A stretch of DNA of 64,000 bases, taken from Brevundimonas sp. SGAir0440. GTDB lineage: Bacteria; Pseudomonadota; Alphaproteobacteria; Caulobacterales; Caulobacteraceae. Positions within the stretch are counted from its first letter, which is position 1. Every line of letters begins with the position of its first letter. The stretch spans positions 62,001 to 126,000 of the forward strand of contig NZ_CP039435.1 in NCBI RefSeq assembly GCF_005484585.1, in the 5' to 3' direction. Below the pieces are notes generated by a model, which saw only the letters and a program-made list of their open reading frames with translations, did not search any database and was not told the origin of the DNA. The position numbers and the translations under genes are program-made. This document shows, piece by piece, positions 1 to 8,068 of the stretch.

Positions 1-323
1 AGGCGCGCGATACGCTTCTGGAACGCACCGACCACCATCTGCGCGCGCTGGGCCAGGGCCCGGTCAAGATGGGCATCGCCGACACCCGGTCGCGCTGGGG
101 CTCGTGCAGCCCGCACAACCGCACCATCCGCTACTCCTGGCGCGTCATCATGGCCCCGCCCCCGGTCATCGACTACCTCGCCGCCCACGAGGTCGCCCAC
201 CTGGTCCACGCCGACCACAGCGCGGCCTATTGGTCCGTGGTCGAACGTCTGGTCGGGGATCACAAGCCCTGGCGCAAATGGCTGAAGGATTACGGCGCCG
301 CGCTGCACGCCGTGGGGCGCTAG
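1..323 (+). CDS. YgjP/SprT-like zinc metallopeptidase (M48-type, DUF45), 5' truncated
   Basis: The reading frame is already open at the window edge (codons from base 3), so the N-terminus is missing. The visible C-terminal part has the family core: a zinc-binding HEVAH motif inside AAHEVAHLVHADHSAAYW, the upstream RWGSCS stretch typical of DUF45/YgjP proteins, and a downstream W/L-rich helix. Such proteins are presumed cytosolic zinc peptidases of unknown substrate. It ends at a TAG at 321-323, and an unrelated secreted-protein gene follows about 60 nt later. Family assignment is from the motifs; substrate is unknown. Confidence 0.85.
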   Translation, partial: ARDTLLERTDHHLRALGQGPVKMGIADTRSRWGSCSPHNRTIRYSWRVIMAPPPVIDYLAAHEVAHLVHADHSAAYWSVVERLVGDHKPWRKWLKDYGAALHAVGR

Positions 324-381
324 GCGGAAACCCCGGCGGCCGGGCGCGTTTCACCATGGCCCGTCCACTCAGGAACGCCCT

Positions 382-759
382 ATGAAAACGATGATCACCC
401 TATCGATCGCGCTCGGCCTCGCCGCTGCCGCCGCCTCATCCGCCAGCGCCCAGTCGCAGGCCACGATGAACGCCAACGCCGCCCAGGAACTTCAGCGCGC
501 CGATCGGGCGCTGAACAGCCAGTACACGACGACGATGGGACGGCTGTCGCCCGCCAGCCGCACCCTGCTGCGCACCGCCCAACGCACCTGGATCAGCTTC
601 CGCGACCAGCAATGCCGGTTCGAGGCGTCCGGCGTTCAGGGCGGCTCCGCCTATCCGATGGTGCATTCGACCTGCCTTGCGCGTCTGACGACGGAGCGGA
701 CACGCCAGTTGCGGACCCTCAGCCAATGCCAGGAAGGCGACCTGTCCTGCCCCCGCTGA
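382..759 (+). CDS. LprI/DUF1311-family secreted protein
   Basis: A 125-residue protein with a clear Sec signal peptide (hydrophobic Ala-rich stretch to an ASA-Q type cleavage site near residue 23). The mature part carries the LprI/DUF1311 pattern: an LSPASRTLLRTAQRTW helix, FRDQQCRFE, then GGSAYPMV and a CLARLTTERTRQL helix, with Cys residues placed to form disulfides. Family members are periplasmic or lipoprotein lysozyme-inhibitor-like proteins, but most have no proven function. It stands alone and is followed at once by a strong terminator shared with the convergent penicillin-binding protein gene. Confidence 0.8.
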   Translation: MKTMITLSIALGLAAAAASSASAQSQATMNANAAQELQRADRALNSQYTTTMGRLSPASRTLLRTAQRTWISFRDQQCRFEASGVQGGSAYPMVHSTCLARLTTERTRQLRTLSQCQEGDLSCPR

Positions 760-775
760 CCCAGGCCTGAAATGC

Positions 776-810
776 AAAGGGAGGCGACCGCCGGGTCGCC
801 TCCCTTTTTT
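776..810 (+). terminator. Rho-independent terminator between convergent genes
   Basis: Perfect 11-bp stem (GGGAGGCGACC at 779-789 with its complement at 794-804), a 4-nt loop and six T residues at 805-810. Because an AAA run precedes the stem, it may also work weakly for the convergent gene whose stop lies at 831. Confidence 0.9.
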
Positions 811-830
811 ACGCGCCGTAGGCGTCGTGA

Positions 831-2924
831 TTAAAAGAACAGGGCATCGCCCTTTCGCTCCGGCGCCGGGCGGCCCTCGGGCTGCTGCGAATTCGGCGCA
901 TCGCGATAGCCGCCCCTGGGTGACGCCGGGCTGGACGGCTGCGGCGACGGCGGTTGCATCGGCGCCTGGTCGTCCGGGACATAGGGTTCGCCCGCCAGGG
1001 GATCGACGGGTTCGATGGGCAGGCCGTTCTGGTCCAGGCCGCTCATCAGATCGCCGACCGGATCGGGTGCGACCCAGCCTTCAGGCATGGGCGGACCGTT
1101 GGGGATGGCGGGGGCGTCCAGGCGCGGCAGGGCCGCCTCCATGAAGCCCTTCCAGATGGCGGCGGGCGACGAGCCGCCGGTCACGCCGCGCATGGCGGTG
1201 TTGTCGTCCTTGCCGACCCAGACGGCGGTGACGAAGCCGCCGGTATAGCCCACGAACCAGGCGTCCTTGTAATCCGAGGTCGTGCCGGTCTTGCCCGCCA
1301 GGTCGCGGCCCGAGATCGCCGCCGACCGGCCCGAGCCGCTGGTGACCACGCCGCGCAGCATCTGGTTCATGTAGTACAGCGACGGATTGTTGATCGCCTG
1401 GCCGCTCTGGCCCGACTGGCGCTGATAGATGACGCGGCCCTGGGGCGTGCGGATGCGGCTGATGCCATAGGCATCGACCCGGCGCCCGCCATTGGCGAAG
1501 GCGTCATAGGCAGTGGCCATCTCGATCGGCGAGACCTCGACCGCGCCCAGCGCCATCGCCGGCTCCAGACCGATGCGGCTTTCGATGCCCAGACGCCGCG
1601 CGGCGCGGGCCACGCTGTCGCGCCCGACCTGATCGGCGACATAGGCCGCTACCGTATTGGTCGACTGGGCCACAGCCTGGGCCAGGGTCATATTTCCGCT
1701 GAAGGTGCCGGAATAGTTGCGGGGCGACCAGTTGCCGATTGTGATCGGCTGATCGACCACCGGGGTCTGGGGCGTATAGCCGGCCTCGACCGCCGCCAGA
1801 TAGACGAACGGCTTGAAGGCCGAACCCGCCTGGCGCCTGGCGTCGACGGCGCGGTTGAACTGGCTGTCGGCATAGGAGGAGCCGCCTATCATGGCGCGGA
1901 CCCGGCCGTCGCCATCCAGCGCGACCAGAGCCGCCTGCTGCACGCCCTTGCCGGCGTCACGATCCAGAATGCGGCGCACCGATCGCTCGGCCGCCGTCTG
2001 CAGCGTTAGGTCCAGCGTGGTCTCGACCACCATGTCCTCGGTCGGTTCGCCGACCAGACTGCGGATCGACTTGTCCAGCCAGTCGATGAAATACTGGGCG
2101 TGCTGGGTCGCCAGAGTGCGCGAGACGATGACCGGCTGGGTCACGGCTTGTTCGCGCTGGGCGGCGGTGATGACGCCGGCCTCTTCCATCTCGTTCAGCA
2201 CGACGGTGGCGCGGGCGGCGGCGCGTTCGCTCTCGGACACCGGCGAATAGCGCGAGGGGGCCTTCAGCAGGCCGGCCAGCAGCGCGGCCTCGCCGACCGT
2301 CAGGTTTTTGGCCGACTTGTCGAAATAGCGCTGCGACGCCGCCTCGATCCCATAGGCCCCGGCGCCGAAATAGACCCGGTTCAAATAGAGGGCCAGGATC
2401 TCCTTCTTGGAGAATTTCATCTCCAGCCAGACGGCCAGCATCAGCTCCTGCACCTTTCGGCGCATGTTCTGGTCGGGCGTCAGGAACAGGTTCTTGGCCA
2501 GCTGCTGCGTGAGGGTCGAGCCGCCCTGCACCACCCGACCGGCGCGGACGTTGGTCGCCATCGCCCGCATCATGCCGATGGGGTCGAAGCCGGGGTGGTG
2601 ATAGAAGCGCCGGTCCTCGATGGCGATAAAGGCGGCCGGCACATAGTCCGGCAGGGCGTCCAGATCGGCGGGCGGCGCCATCTGGGTGCCTCGCGTCGCG
2701 ATCAGGGCGCCGTTGCGATCCAGATAGGTGATCGAGGGCTGGCGATCGACCTGATACAGGCTGGAGGTGTCCGGCAAGCCGCGCGCAAAGACGGCGAAGA
2801 AGACGACCAGGAAGATCAGCCCCCAGACCGCCAGCACGGCGCTCCAGTAGAACAACCGTCCCAGGGCCGACCGGCGGGGCTTGCCCTGCGCCTGTGGTCC
2901 GCCCGCATTCACCGGTCCCGCCAT
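831..2924 (-). CDS. Bifunctional class A penicillin-binding protein (PBP1A family)
   Basis: This inner-membrane peptidoglycan synthase polymerises glycan chains and cross-links peptides. A short cytosolic N-terminus is followed by one membrane segment (about residues 24-47). The GT51 glycosyltransferase domain shows the catalytic EDRRFY motif near residue 103 and GGSTLTQQLAKN near 134-145. The transpeptidase domain has SAFK (Ser368, Lys371), STN (421-423) and KTGT (545-548). At 697 residues it is of normal length; the C-terminal about 60 residues are Pro/Gln-rich and probably disordered. A start at 2924 is backed by an AAGGACGG ribosome site. Which of the several Caulobacterales PBP1 paralogues this is cannot be decided here. 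Confidence 0.95.
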   Translation of the reverse strand: MAGPVNAGGPQAQGKPRRSALGRLFYWSAVLAVWGLIFLVVFFAVFARGLPDTSSLYQVDRQPSITYLDRNGALIATRGTQMAPPADLDALPDYVPAAFIAIEDRRFYHHPGFDPIGMMRAMATNVRAGRVVQGGSTLTQQLAKNLFLTPDQNMRRKVQELMLAVWLEMKFSKKEILALYLNRVYFGAGAYGIEAASQRYFDKSAKNLTVGEAALLAGLLKAPSRYSPVSESERAAARATVVLNEMEEAGVITAAQREQAVTQPVIVSRTLATQHAQYFIDWLDKSIRSLVGEPTEDMVVETTLDLTLQTAAERSVRRILDRDAGKGVQQAALVALDGDGRVRAMIGGSSYADSQFNRAVDARRQAGSAFKPFVYLAAVEAGYTPQTPVVDQPITIGNWSPRNYSGTFSGNMTLAQAVAQSTNTVAAYVADQVGRDSVARAARRLGIESRIGLEPAMALGAVEVSPIEMATAYDAFANGGRRVDAYGISRIRTPQGRVIYQRQSGQSGQAINNPSLYYMNQMLRGVVTSGSGRSAAISGRDLAGKTGTTSDYKDAWFVGYTGGFVTAVWVGKDDNTAMRGVTGGSSPAAIWKGFMEAALPRLDAPAIPNGPPMPEGWVAPDPVGDLMSGLDQNGLPIEPVDPLAGEPYVPDDQAPMQPPSPQPSSPASPRGGYRDAPNSQQPEGRPAPERKGDALFF

Positions 2925-3030
2925 GTCCGTCCTTCAGATGCCGCGCTGGGCGAGTTCTCGTTCATCGGCTGTGTATCGCGTATGAACGCCCGCCGAAACG
3001 GTCCCGCCGACTTCACGGGATCGTGAGCGG

Positions 3031-3654
3031 CTATTTCGCCGAAAGAAAGGCGCGCCGGGCCAGCCATACGCCGCTTTCCGCCCCGTCGTGTTCCACGCGC
3101 AATCCGGCGTCGGCCAGCAGGGCGCGATAGGCCTCCGGGTCAAGACTGGCGTGATAGAGCGGCTCGCCCCGCCAGTCGCCGATGGTCTCGCCGTGCGCCT
3201 GGCCAGAGGTGAACATCAGCCGCCCGCCCTCGGCGACGCACGCGGCCAGCGCCGGCAGCACCCTGCTCTGATCATCTGGGCAGAGATGAAACAGACTGTG
3301 CCAGGCCAGAACGCCGTCGAACGGACCCGCCGGAAATTCATCGCGCATATCCGCCAACGACCACACGCCTGTCGGCAGCGTCGCCTGAGCATGGGCGATC
3401 AGGCCCGGCGACGCATCCATGCCCGTCACCTGATGTCCCCGCTTCAGCAGGGCGGCCCCAATGGGCCAGCCCGAACCGCAGCCGACATCCAGAATAGATG
3501 CGCCTGCGGGCAAATCCGCAACGAAGCGGTCCAGCCAAAGCGCTTCGTCCGCCCCGCCCGCGCCGGAATACAGGGTCGCGCCTCGATCCCGGACCCAGTC
3601 GTCGGCCTTGTCCCTATAAAGGCCGACGATCCGTTTCGCGGACGGATGGGTCAC
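3031..3654 (-). CDS. Class I SAM-dependent methyltransferase
   Basis: A 207-residue Rossmann-fold methyltransferase. Motif I is ILDVGCGSGWPIG (about residues 55-67), followed by an acidic strand end in VTGMDASPGLI and the LAWHSLFHL strand typical of the Methyltransf_25/11 group. The substrate cannot be read from sequence. The start is a GTG, 6 nt after the stop of the upstream hydrolase gene, so the two are probably co-transcribed with the methyltransferase second. Confidence 0.88.
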   Translation of the reverse strand: MTHPSAKRIVGLYRDKADDWVRDRGATLYSGAGGADEALWLDRFVADLPAGASILDVGCGSGWPIGAALLKRGHQVTGMDASPGLIAHAQATLPTGVWSLADMRDEFPAGPFDGVLAWHSLFHLCPDDQSRVLPALAACVAEGGRLMFTSGQAHGETIGDWRGEPLYHASLDPEAYRALLADAGLRVEHDGAESGVWLARRAFLSAK

Positions 3655-3660
3655 GGCGCT

Positions 3661-4644
3661 CTATTTCGCCAGGAAGGCGTCCAGGTCGGCGTAGAAGGCC
3701 TGGGGCTGGTCGAACATGATGAAGTGAGCGCTGTCGTCGATCCGCTTCAGCTGGGCGTCCTTCAGATTGGCGAACGACATCCGATAGATGCTGTCGGTGA
3801 TCTCGGGCGTCATGCGGGGATCGTTGAACTTGACGTACAGCACCTCGGTCGGGGCGGTGATCTTGGACAGTTCGGGACGCAGGTCCGTCGTGATCAGCTC
3901 GCGGAAGGCGGCGGCAGAGACCTTCTGGTCGCTTTCGCGCATGTCCTCCAGCGCCTCGGCGCGGCGGCTTTCGGTGTTGATCATGCCGTTGATGCTGGTG
4001 GTCGCCTGGGCGACATAGGCCTCGCGCGGGCTGTTGGCCTGGGCGGCCCAGATCTGGTCGGCGACCGGCGTCACGCTTTCGGCCGAGGCGCCGGGCGCGG
4101 CGAACATCGCGCCCATGAACGGGATCATGTCCACGACCATCAACTTGCCTACCGCATCGGGATGGCGCGCGGCCAGCATCATGCCGATGGTCCCGCCCAT
4201 CGAATGGCCGACGACGACGGGCTTGGTCAGGCCCTTTTCACGGATGTAGCGGGCGATCTCTTCCGCCACCGGCGCGGCGACCGGCGAAGGGGTCGCGCCC
4301 TGCGCATTGCCCTCGGCCGGCGCGCCGGCGAAGCCCTGCACATGAATGCGGTGCACGCGCCAACCCACGCCGTCCTGCGCCGTCAGATGATCCACCGTCC
4401 CCTGCCAGACCTCGGGCGACGAGCTGAGACCGGGGATCAGGATGATGTCGCGACCATCCATGTCGCCATCGACGCGAACGTGGATGCGGTCGGACTGGAA
4501 ATCGGCATGCTGGTGGCCGTGGACGTGACCCGCCTCCGCATGGGCGCCATGCCCGTCCTGCGCCAGGGCGGCCGGTGCGGCACACAGCAGGGCGGCGGCC
4601 GCTGCGGCGCCGACGGTGCGGTTCAGAATGGATGCGATAGTCAT
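3661..4644 (-). CDS. Secreted alpha/beta hydrolase with His-rich N-terminus
   Basis: I place the start at the ATG at 4644 (327 residues), because it has a GGGGAG ribosome site and opens a clean signal peptide cut after LAQ near residue 29. An upstream in-frame extension would bury the signal. The mature N-terminus carries six histidines in about 15 residues (positions 32 to 46), which looks metal-binding. The hydrolase core shows ILIPGLSSS, the nucleophile elbow GHSMGG (Ser148) and a late His near 307 (DSAHFIMFD). A periplasmic serine hydrolase or esterase is likely; substrate unknown. It leads the methyltransferase gene. Confidence 0.88.
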   Translation of the reverse strand: MTIASILNRTVGAAAAAALLCAAPAALAQDGHGAHAEAGHVHGHQHADFQSDRIHVRVDGDMDGRDIILIPGLSSSPEVWQGTVDHLTAQDGVGWRVHRIHVQGFAGAPAEGNAQGATPSPVAAPVAEEIARYIREKGLTKPVVVGHSMGGTIGMMLAARHPDAVGKLMVVDMIPFMGAMFAAPGASAESVTPVADQIWAAQANSPREAYVAQATTSINGMINTESRRAEALEDMRESDQKVSAAAFRELITTDLRPELSKITAPTEVLYVKFNDPRMTPEITDSIYRMSFANLKDAQLKRIDDSAHFIMFDQPQAFYADLDAFLAK

Positions 4645-4681
4645 GATCAAACTCCCCTTTGACGCCCGCTTATGCCGCACC

Positions 4682-4715
4682 AACTTTGATATGTAAAGTT
4701 CTCTGTCAGGTGACA
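4682..4715. promoter_or_regulatory. Two palindromes in the divergent hydrolase/oxygenase intergenic region
   Basis: AACTTT and AAAGTT arms (4682-4687 and 4695-4700) are separated by 7 nt, and TGTCA and TGACA arms (4704-4708 and 4711-4715) by 2 nt. Both sit between two divergent starts (4644 minus, 4753 plus), in a locally AT-richer stretch. They look like operator sites. No regulator gene is adjacent, so the binding protein is unknown. Confidence 0.4.
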
Positions 4716-4752
4716 TGAGACAGGCGCCGCGCGGCTCTGTTAGACAGTCGGT

Positions 4753-5883
4753 ATGAAGCTCGCCGACGCCGCTCCCGTCCAGTCCCCCCAGGTCGAACCC
4801 GCCCCTTCAAAAGCCGGCGCGCAGCCGTTCGGCAAGGGGTTTGTCACCGACGCCTGGTACTTCGTCGCCCTCGGCCGTGACGTCGCTCCGGCCAGCCTGA
4901 AACGCTACGAGATCATGGGCGAGCCGGTGCTGATCGGCCGCACCCGCGCAGGCCAGGTCTATGCGATGCGCGACATCTGTCCCCACCGCGCAGCGCCCCT
5001 GTCGGCTGGCAAGCTGGTGGAGAAGCCCGAAGAGGGCGAGACGGTCGAATGCCCCTACCACGGCTGGCGCTTCCGACCCGACGGCGTCTGCGCCGCCATT
5101 CCGTCGCTGGTCGAGGATCAGGCGTTCGAGGCGAACCGCATCCGCGTGCGGTCCTATCCGGTGCGTGAAAGCCAGGGCATCGTCTTCGTCTGGATGGCTT
5201 CGGACGCGCGCAACCCGTCGGAGCCGGACCACGAACCGCCCATCTTCCCCGGCGTGGTCGGCGGCGAGGCCAAGCTGGTCGAGGCGATGGATTTCGACAG
5301 CCACATCGATCACGCCGTCGTCGGCCTGATGGACCCCGCCCACGGCCCCTACGTCCACCAGCAATGGTGGTGGCGGTCCGAGCATTCGATGCACGAAAAG
5401 TCCAAGGCCTTCGCCCCGACCGAATTCGGCTGGGCCATGGTCCGCCATGCGCCGTCGTCGAACAGCCGCCTCTACAAGATCCTGGGCGGGGCGCCCGCGA
5501 CCGAGATCACCTTCCGCCTGCCGGGCTTCCGCTGGGAGCATATTCAGGTGGGGGAAAAACAGGTCCTGGCCCTGACCTGCCTGACGCCGATCACCGACAC
5601 CAAGACGCGCATCACCCAGATCTTCTGGTCCGACCACTGGGTGTTCGGCCTGGCCAAACCCTTCCTGCGCATGGGGGTCGTCGCCTTCCTGAAACAGGAC
5701 GGCGGCATGGTGAACCTGCAGAACGAAGGCCTGCGCTACGACCCCGCCCTGATCTGGATCGACGACGCCGACAAACAGGCCAAATGGTATCAGCAGCTGA
5801 AGCGCGAATGGGCCAAGAGCCGCGCCGAGGCGCGCCCCTTCGTCAATCCGATCCAGCCTGTGACGCTGAGGTGGAAGAGCTGA
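4753..5883 (+). CDS. Rieske-type aromatic ring-hydroxylating oxygenase, alpha subunit-like
   Basis: A 376-residue oxygenase. The N-terminal Rieske [2Fe-2S] site is complete: CPH (Cys76, His78) and CPYHGW (Cys100, His103). The catalytic domain carries a candidate mononuclear-iron site in HIDHAVVGLMDPAHGPYVH (residues 184-202). The family takes electrons from a separate reductase and inserts oxygen into aromatic or related substrates; size and layout resemble VanA-type demethylases and choline/sterol-type oxygenases. No reductase gene or catabolic operon lies next to it, so the substrate is unknown. Confidence 0.85.
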   Translation: MKLADAAPVQSPQVEPAPSKAGAQPFGKGFVTDAWYFVALGRDVAPASLKRYEIMGEPVLIGRTRAGQVYAMRDICPHRAAPLSAGKLVEKPEEGETVECPYHGWRFRPDGVCAAIPSLVEDQAFEANRIRVRSYPVRESQGIVFVWMASDARNPSEPDHEPPIFPGVVGGEAKLVEAMDFDSHIDHAVVGLMDPAHGPYVHQQWWWRSEHSMHEKSKAFAPTEFGWAMVRHAPSSNSRLYKILGGAPATEITFRLPGFRWEHIQVGEKQVLALTCLTPITDTKTRITQIFWSDHWVFGLAKPFLRMGVVAFLKQDGGMVNLQNEGLRYDPALIWIDDADKQAKWYQQLKREWAKSRAEARPFVNPIQPVTLRWKS

Positions 5884-5891
5884 AGACGAAC

Positions 5892-6042
5892 GTCTCCCCC
5901 CCATGCAGTGGGGAGGGGGACCGCGAAGCGGTGGAGGAGCTCTTGAAGTCCCACAGCCGCCTGTGATGCGTTAAAGAACCCATCCGTCACGGCGCTGAAG
6001 AAGCGCCGCGCCACCTCCCCACTGCGTGGAGAGGAGACACTG
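5892..6042. repeat. Inverted pair of double-hairpin intergenic repeats
   Basis: Two head-to-head copies of a short repeat fill this gap. The left copy (about 5892-5941) has a C/G-run hairpin around CCCCA and TGGGG arms and then CCGC-GAA-GCGG. The right copy (about 5990-6037) reads the same way on the other strand: GGCGCT and AGCGCC arms, then CTCCCCAC and GTGGAGAG arms. The architecture resembles REP/BIME or MITE elements. A related single hairpin occurs at 22797-22825. Confidence 0.65.
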
Positions 6043-6046
6043 GGTC

Positions 6047-7063
6047 TTACAGCTTCAGCCCGTTCTCTTTGGCCAGGTCGACCAGCTTCACCATCGGGCG
6101 CGGGCCCCAGTGGGCGATGACTTCGGACGCCGCCAGCGAGCCCAGCTTGCCGGCCTCTTCAAGCGTCAGGCCGCGCGCGAGGCCCAGCAGGAAGCCGGCG
6201 GCGTACTGGTCGCCGGCGCCGGTGGTGTCGATGACTTTGGCGACCGGATAGGCGGCGACGACGACGCGGTCCTCGCCCTTGATCACGACTGAGCCCTGCT
6301 CGCCGCGCGTCACGGCGGCGATCTCGACGATGGCGGCCAGTTGCGCGGCGGCGGCGTCGAAGTCTTCGGTCTCGAACAGGGCGCCCAGCTCGGCTTCGTT
6401 AGCCAGGACGATGTCGGCGGACTGGGTGATGAAGTCCAGCAGTTCGGCGCGCCAGCGGGCGACGACGAAGGTGTCCGACAGGGTGATGGCCACCTTGCGG
6501 CCGGCCTTGTGCGCGGCGGCGGCGGCGCGTTCGAAGGCGGCGCGGGCGGGCGCCGGGTCGAACAGATAGCCTTCCAGATAGACGATCTCGCTGGCGCCGA
6601 TCAGGGCCTCGTCGATGTCGTCGGCATACAGCTGGTTTGCGGCGCCCAGGAAGGTCGCCATGGTGCGTGCGCCGTCCGACAGCACATTGATCAGGCAGCG
6701 ACCGGTGCCGAAACCCTGTTCCGCCCCGCCGGTCAGGACAGGCGTGTCGAAGTGGACGCCCGCGGCGCGGATGTCGTGGCTGAAGACCTGGCCCAGCGTA
6801 TCGTCGGCGACCTTGCCGATATAGGCCGCGCGGCCGCCGAACGAGCCGACGCCGGCCACGGTGTTGCCGGCCGATCCGCCCGAGGCCTCCACGCCGGGCG
6901 CCATGGCGTCGTACAGGGCGGCGCTGCGTTCGGCGTCGACCAGCTGCATCGAGTTGGGCGCCAGGTCCTGGGCCGCCAGGAAGGCGGCGTCGCAGGGGCT
7001 GAGGACATCGACGATGGCGTTGCCGACGGCGCAGACGTCATATTGGGCGGTGTTCTGGGTCAT
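6047..7063 (-). CDS. Adenosine kinase (PfkB family)
   Basis: A 338-residue ribokinase-fold sugar/nucleoside kinase. The substrate-side Gly pair is in GGSAGNTVAGVGSFGG (near residues 60-75), and the ATP-site signature DTTGAGDQYAAGFL lies near residue 280 and includes the catalytic Asp. This subfamily (close to Caulobacter and Rhizobium adenosine kinases) phosphorylates adenosine to AMP in purine salvage; other PfkB substrates cannot be excluded. An AAGGCG ribosome site precedes the ATG. It is transcribed alone, divergent from the ATP-grasp gene. Confidence 0.88.
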   Translation of the reverse strand: MTQNTAQYDVCAVGNAIVDVLSPCDAAFLAAQDLAPNSMQLVDAERSAALYDAMAPGVEASGGSAGNTVAGVGSFGGRAAYIGKVADDTLGQVFSHDIRAAGVHFDTPVLTGGAEQGFGTGRCLINVLSDGARTMATFLGAANQLYADDIDEALIGASEIVYLEGYLFDPAPARAAFERAAAAAHKAGRKVAITLSDTFVVARWRAELLDFITQSADIVLANEAELGALFETEDFDAAAAQLAAIVEIAAVTRGEQGSVVIKGEDRVVVAAYPVAKVIDTTGAGDQYAAGFLLGLARGLTLEEAGKLGSLAASEVIAHWGPRPMVKLVDLAKENGLKL

Positions 7064-7155
7064 GGTTGCGCCTTAGCCGGTCAACGCCCGCACGTCATCC
7101 GAAATCACATAAGGAAGGCCTTATATGCTCCGTGTCGCTTCGGTATGAGGACTGC

Positions 7156-8028
7156 ATGACCCAGATCGCCGTCCTGACCCCCGATCCCGCCGACAAGACC
7201 TATGTCGGGCGCTGGCCCGAGGTGCTGGACCGGTTGAAGGCGACGCTGGAGAGCACGGGCGCGACGGTCACGGCCACGCCCTGGAGCGATCATGTCGAGG
7301 ACGCGTCGGGCCTTGAGGCCTATGACCTGATCCTGCCGGTCATCGCCTGGGGCTATCACCGCGATCATGGGCGCTGGCTGAAGGCCTGCGCGACTTGGCG
7401 CGAGGCCGGCCTGGCGGTCGCCAATCCGGCCGAGGTGCTGCGCTGGAACTCGGACAAGGCCTATCTGGCGCGGCTGGCGGACAAGGGCGTGCCGATCCCG
7501 CCGACGCGCTGGACCGACGGCGTGAACCAGGATCAGGTGGACGCCGCCTTCGCCGAGACGGGCGCGCCGGTGCTGATCGTCAAACCCACGGTGTCGGCCG
7601 GGGCGTTTCGCACCCTGCGCCTGGCGCTGGGCGAGGTGTTGAGCGATGCGCCCGAGGGCGCGGCGATGATCCAACCCTATCTGAAATCGATCGAGACCGA
7701 GGGCGAGACCTCGCTGCTGTTCTTCGGCGGTCGGTTCAGCCATGCGGTCAACAAGCGTCCCGTGGCGGGCGACTTCCGCATCCAGGTCCAGTTCGGCGGC
7801 CTGTACAGGGCCGTGACGCCGGACGCGGCGGCGATGGCCTTGGCCGAGCAGGTGCTGGCCGCCATCGACGAACCGCTGCTCTATGCCCGCATCGACATGG
7901 CCCGCGACGACGCCGGTCGATGGGTGCTGATGGAGGCCGAACTGATCGAACCGGACTTCTATCTGGACCACGACCCTGCGAACGGCGCCGGCTTCGCCGA
8001 GGCCGTCAAGGCGCGGCTGGAGACCTAG
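7156..8028 (+). CDS. ATP-grasp domain protein (RimK/DcsG/glutathione-synthetase-like)
   Basis: The start is at the ATG at 7156, preceded by TGAGGA; upstream in-frame codons overlap the divergent promoter region. The 290-residue product has an ATP-grasp fold: PVLIVKPTVSAGAF (ATP lysine), MIQPYLKSIETEGETSLLFFGG (metal/ATP loop) and the late LMEAELIEPDFYL motif that supplies Mg ligands. Family enzymes join a carboxylate to an amine or thiol nucleophile. The nearest named types are prokaryotic glutathione synthetase and DcsG. No partner biosynthetic gene is adjacent, so the substrate is open. Confidence 0.78.
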   Translation: MTQIAVLTPDPADKTYVGRWPEVLDRLKATLESTGATVTATPWSDHVEDASGLEAYDLILPVIAWGYHRDHGRWLKACATWREAGLAVANPAEVLRWNSDKAYLARLADKGVPIPPTRWTDGVNQDQVDAAFAETGAPVLIVKPTVSAGAFRTLRLALGEVLSDAPEGAAMIQPYLKSIETEGETSLLFFGGRFSHAVNKRPVAGDFRIQVQFGGLYRAVTPDAAAMALAEQVLAAIDEPLLYARIDMARDDAGRWVLMEAELIEPDFYLDHDPANGAGFAEAVKARLET

Positions 8029-8068
8029 GCCGCCTCGTGCTGAACCGCGCCCGAACCGGGCCTGGAGC

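Noticed and set aside
954-3026. Plus-strand open frames opposite the penicillin-binding protein gene
   Set aside because: No domain, biased composition, and the minus-strand product has all catalytic motifs.
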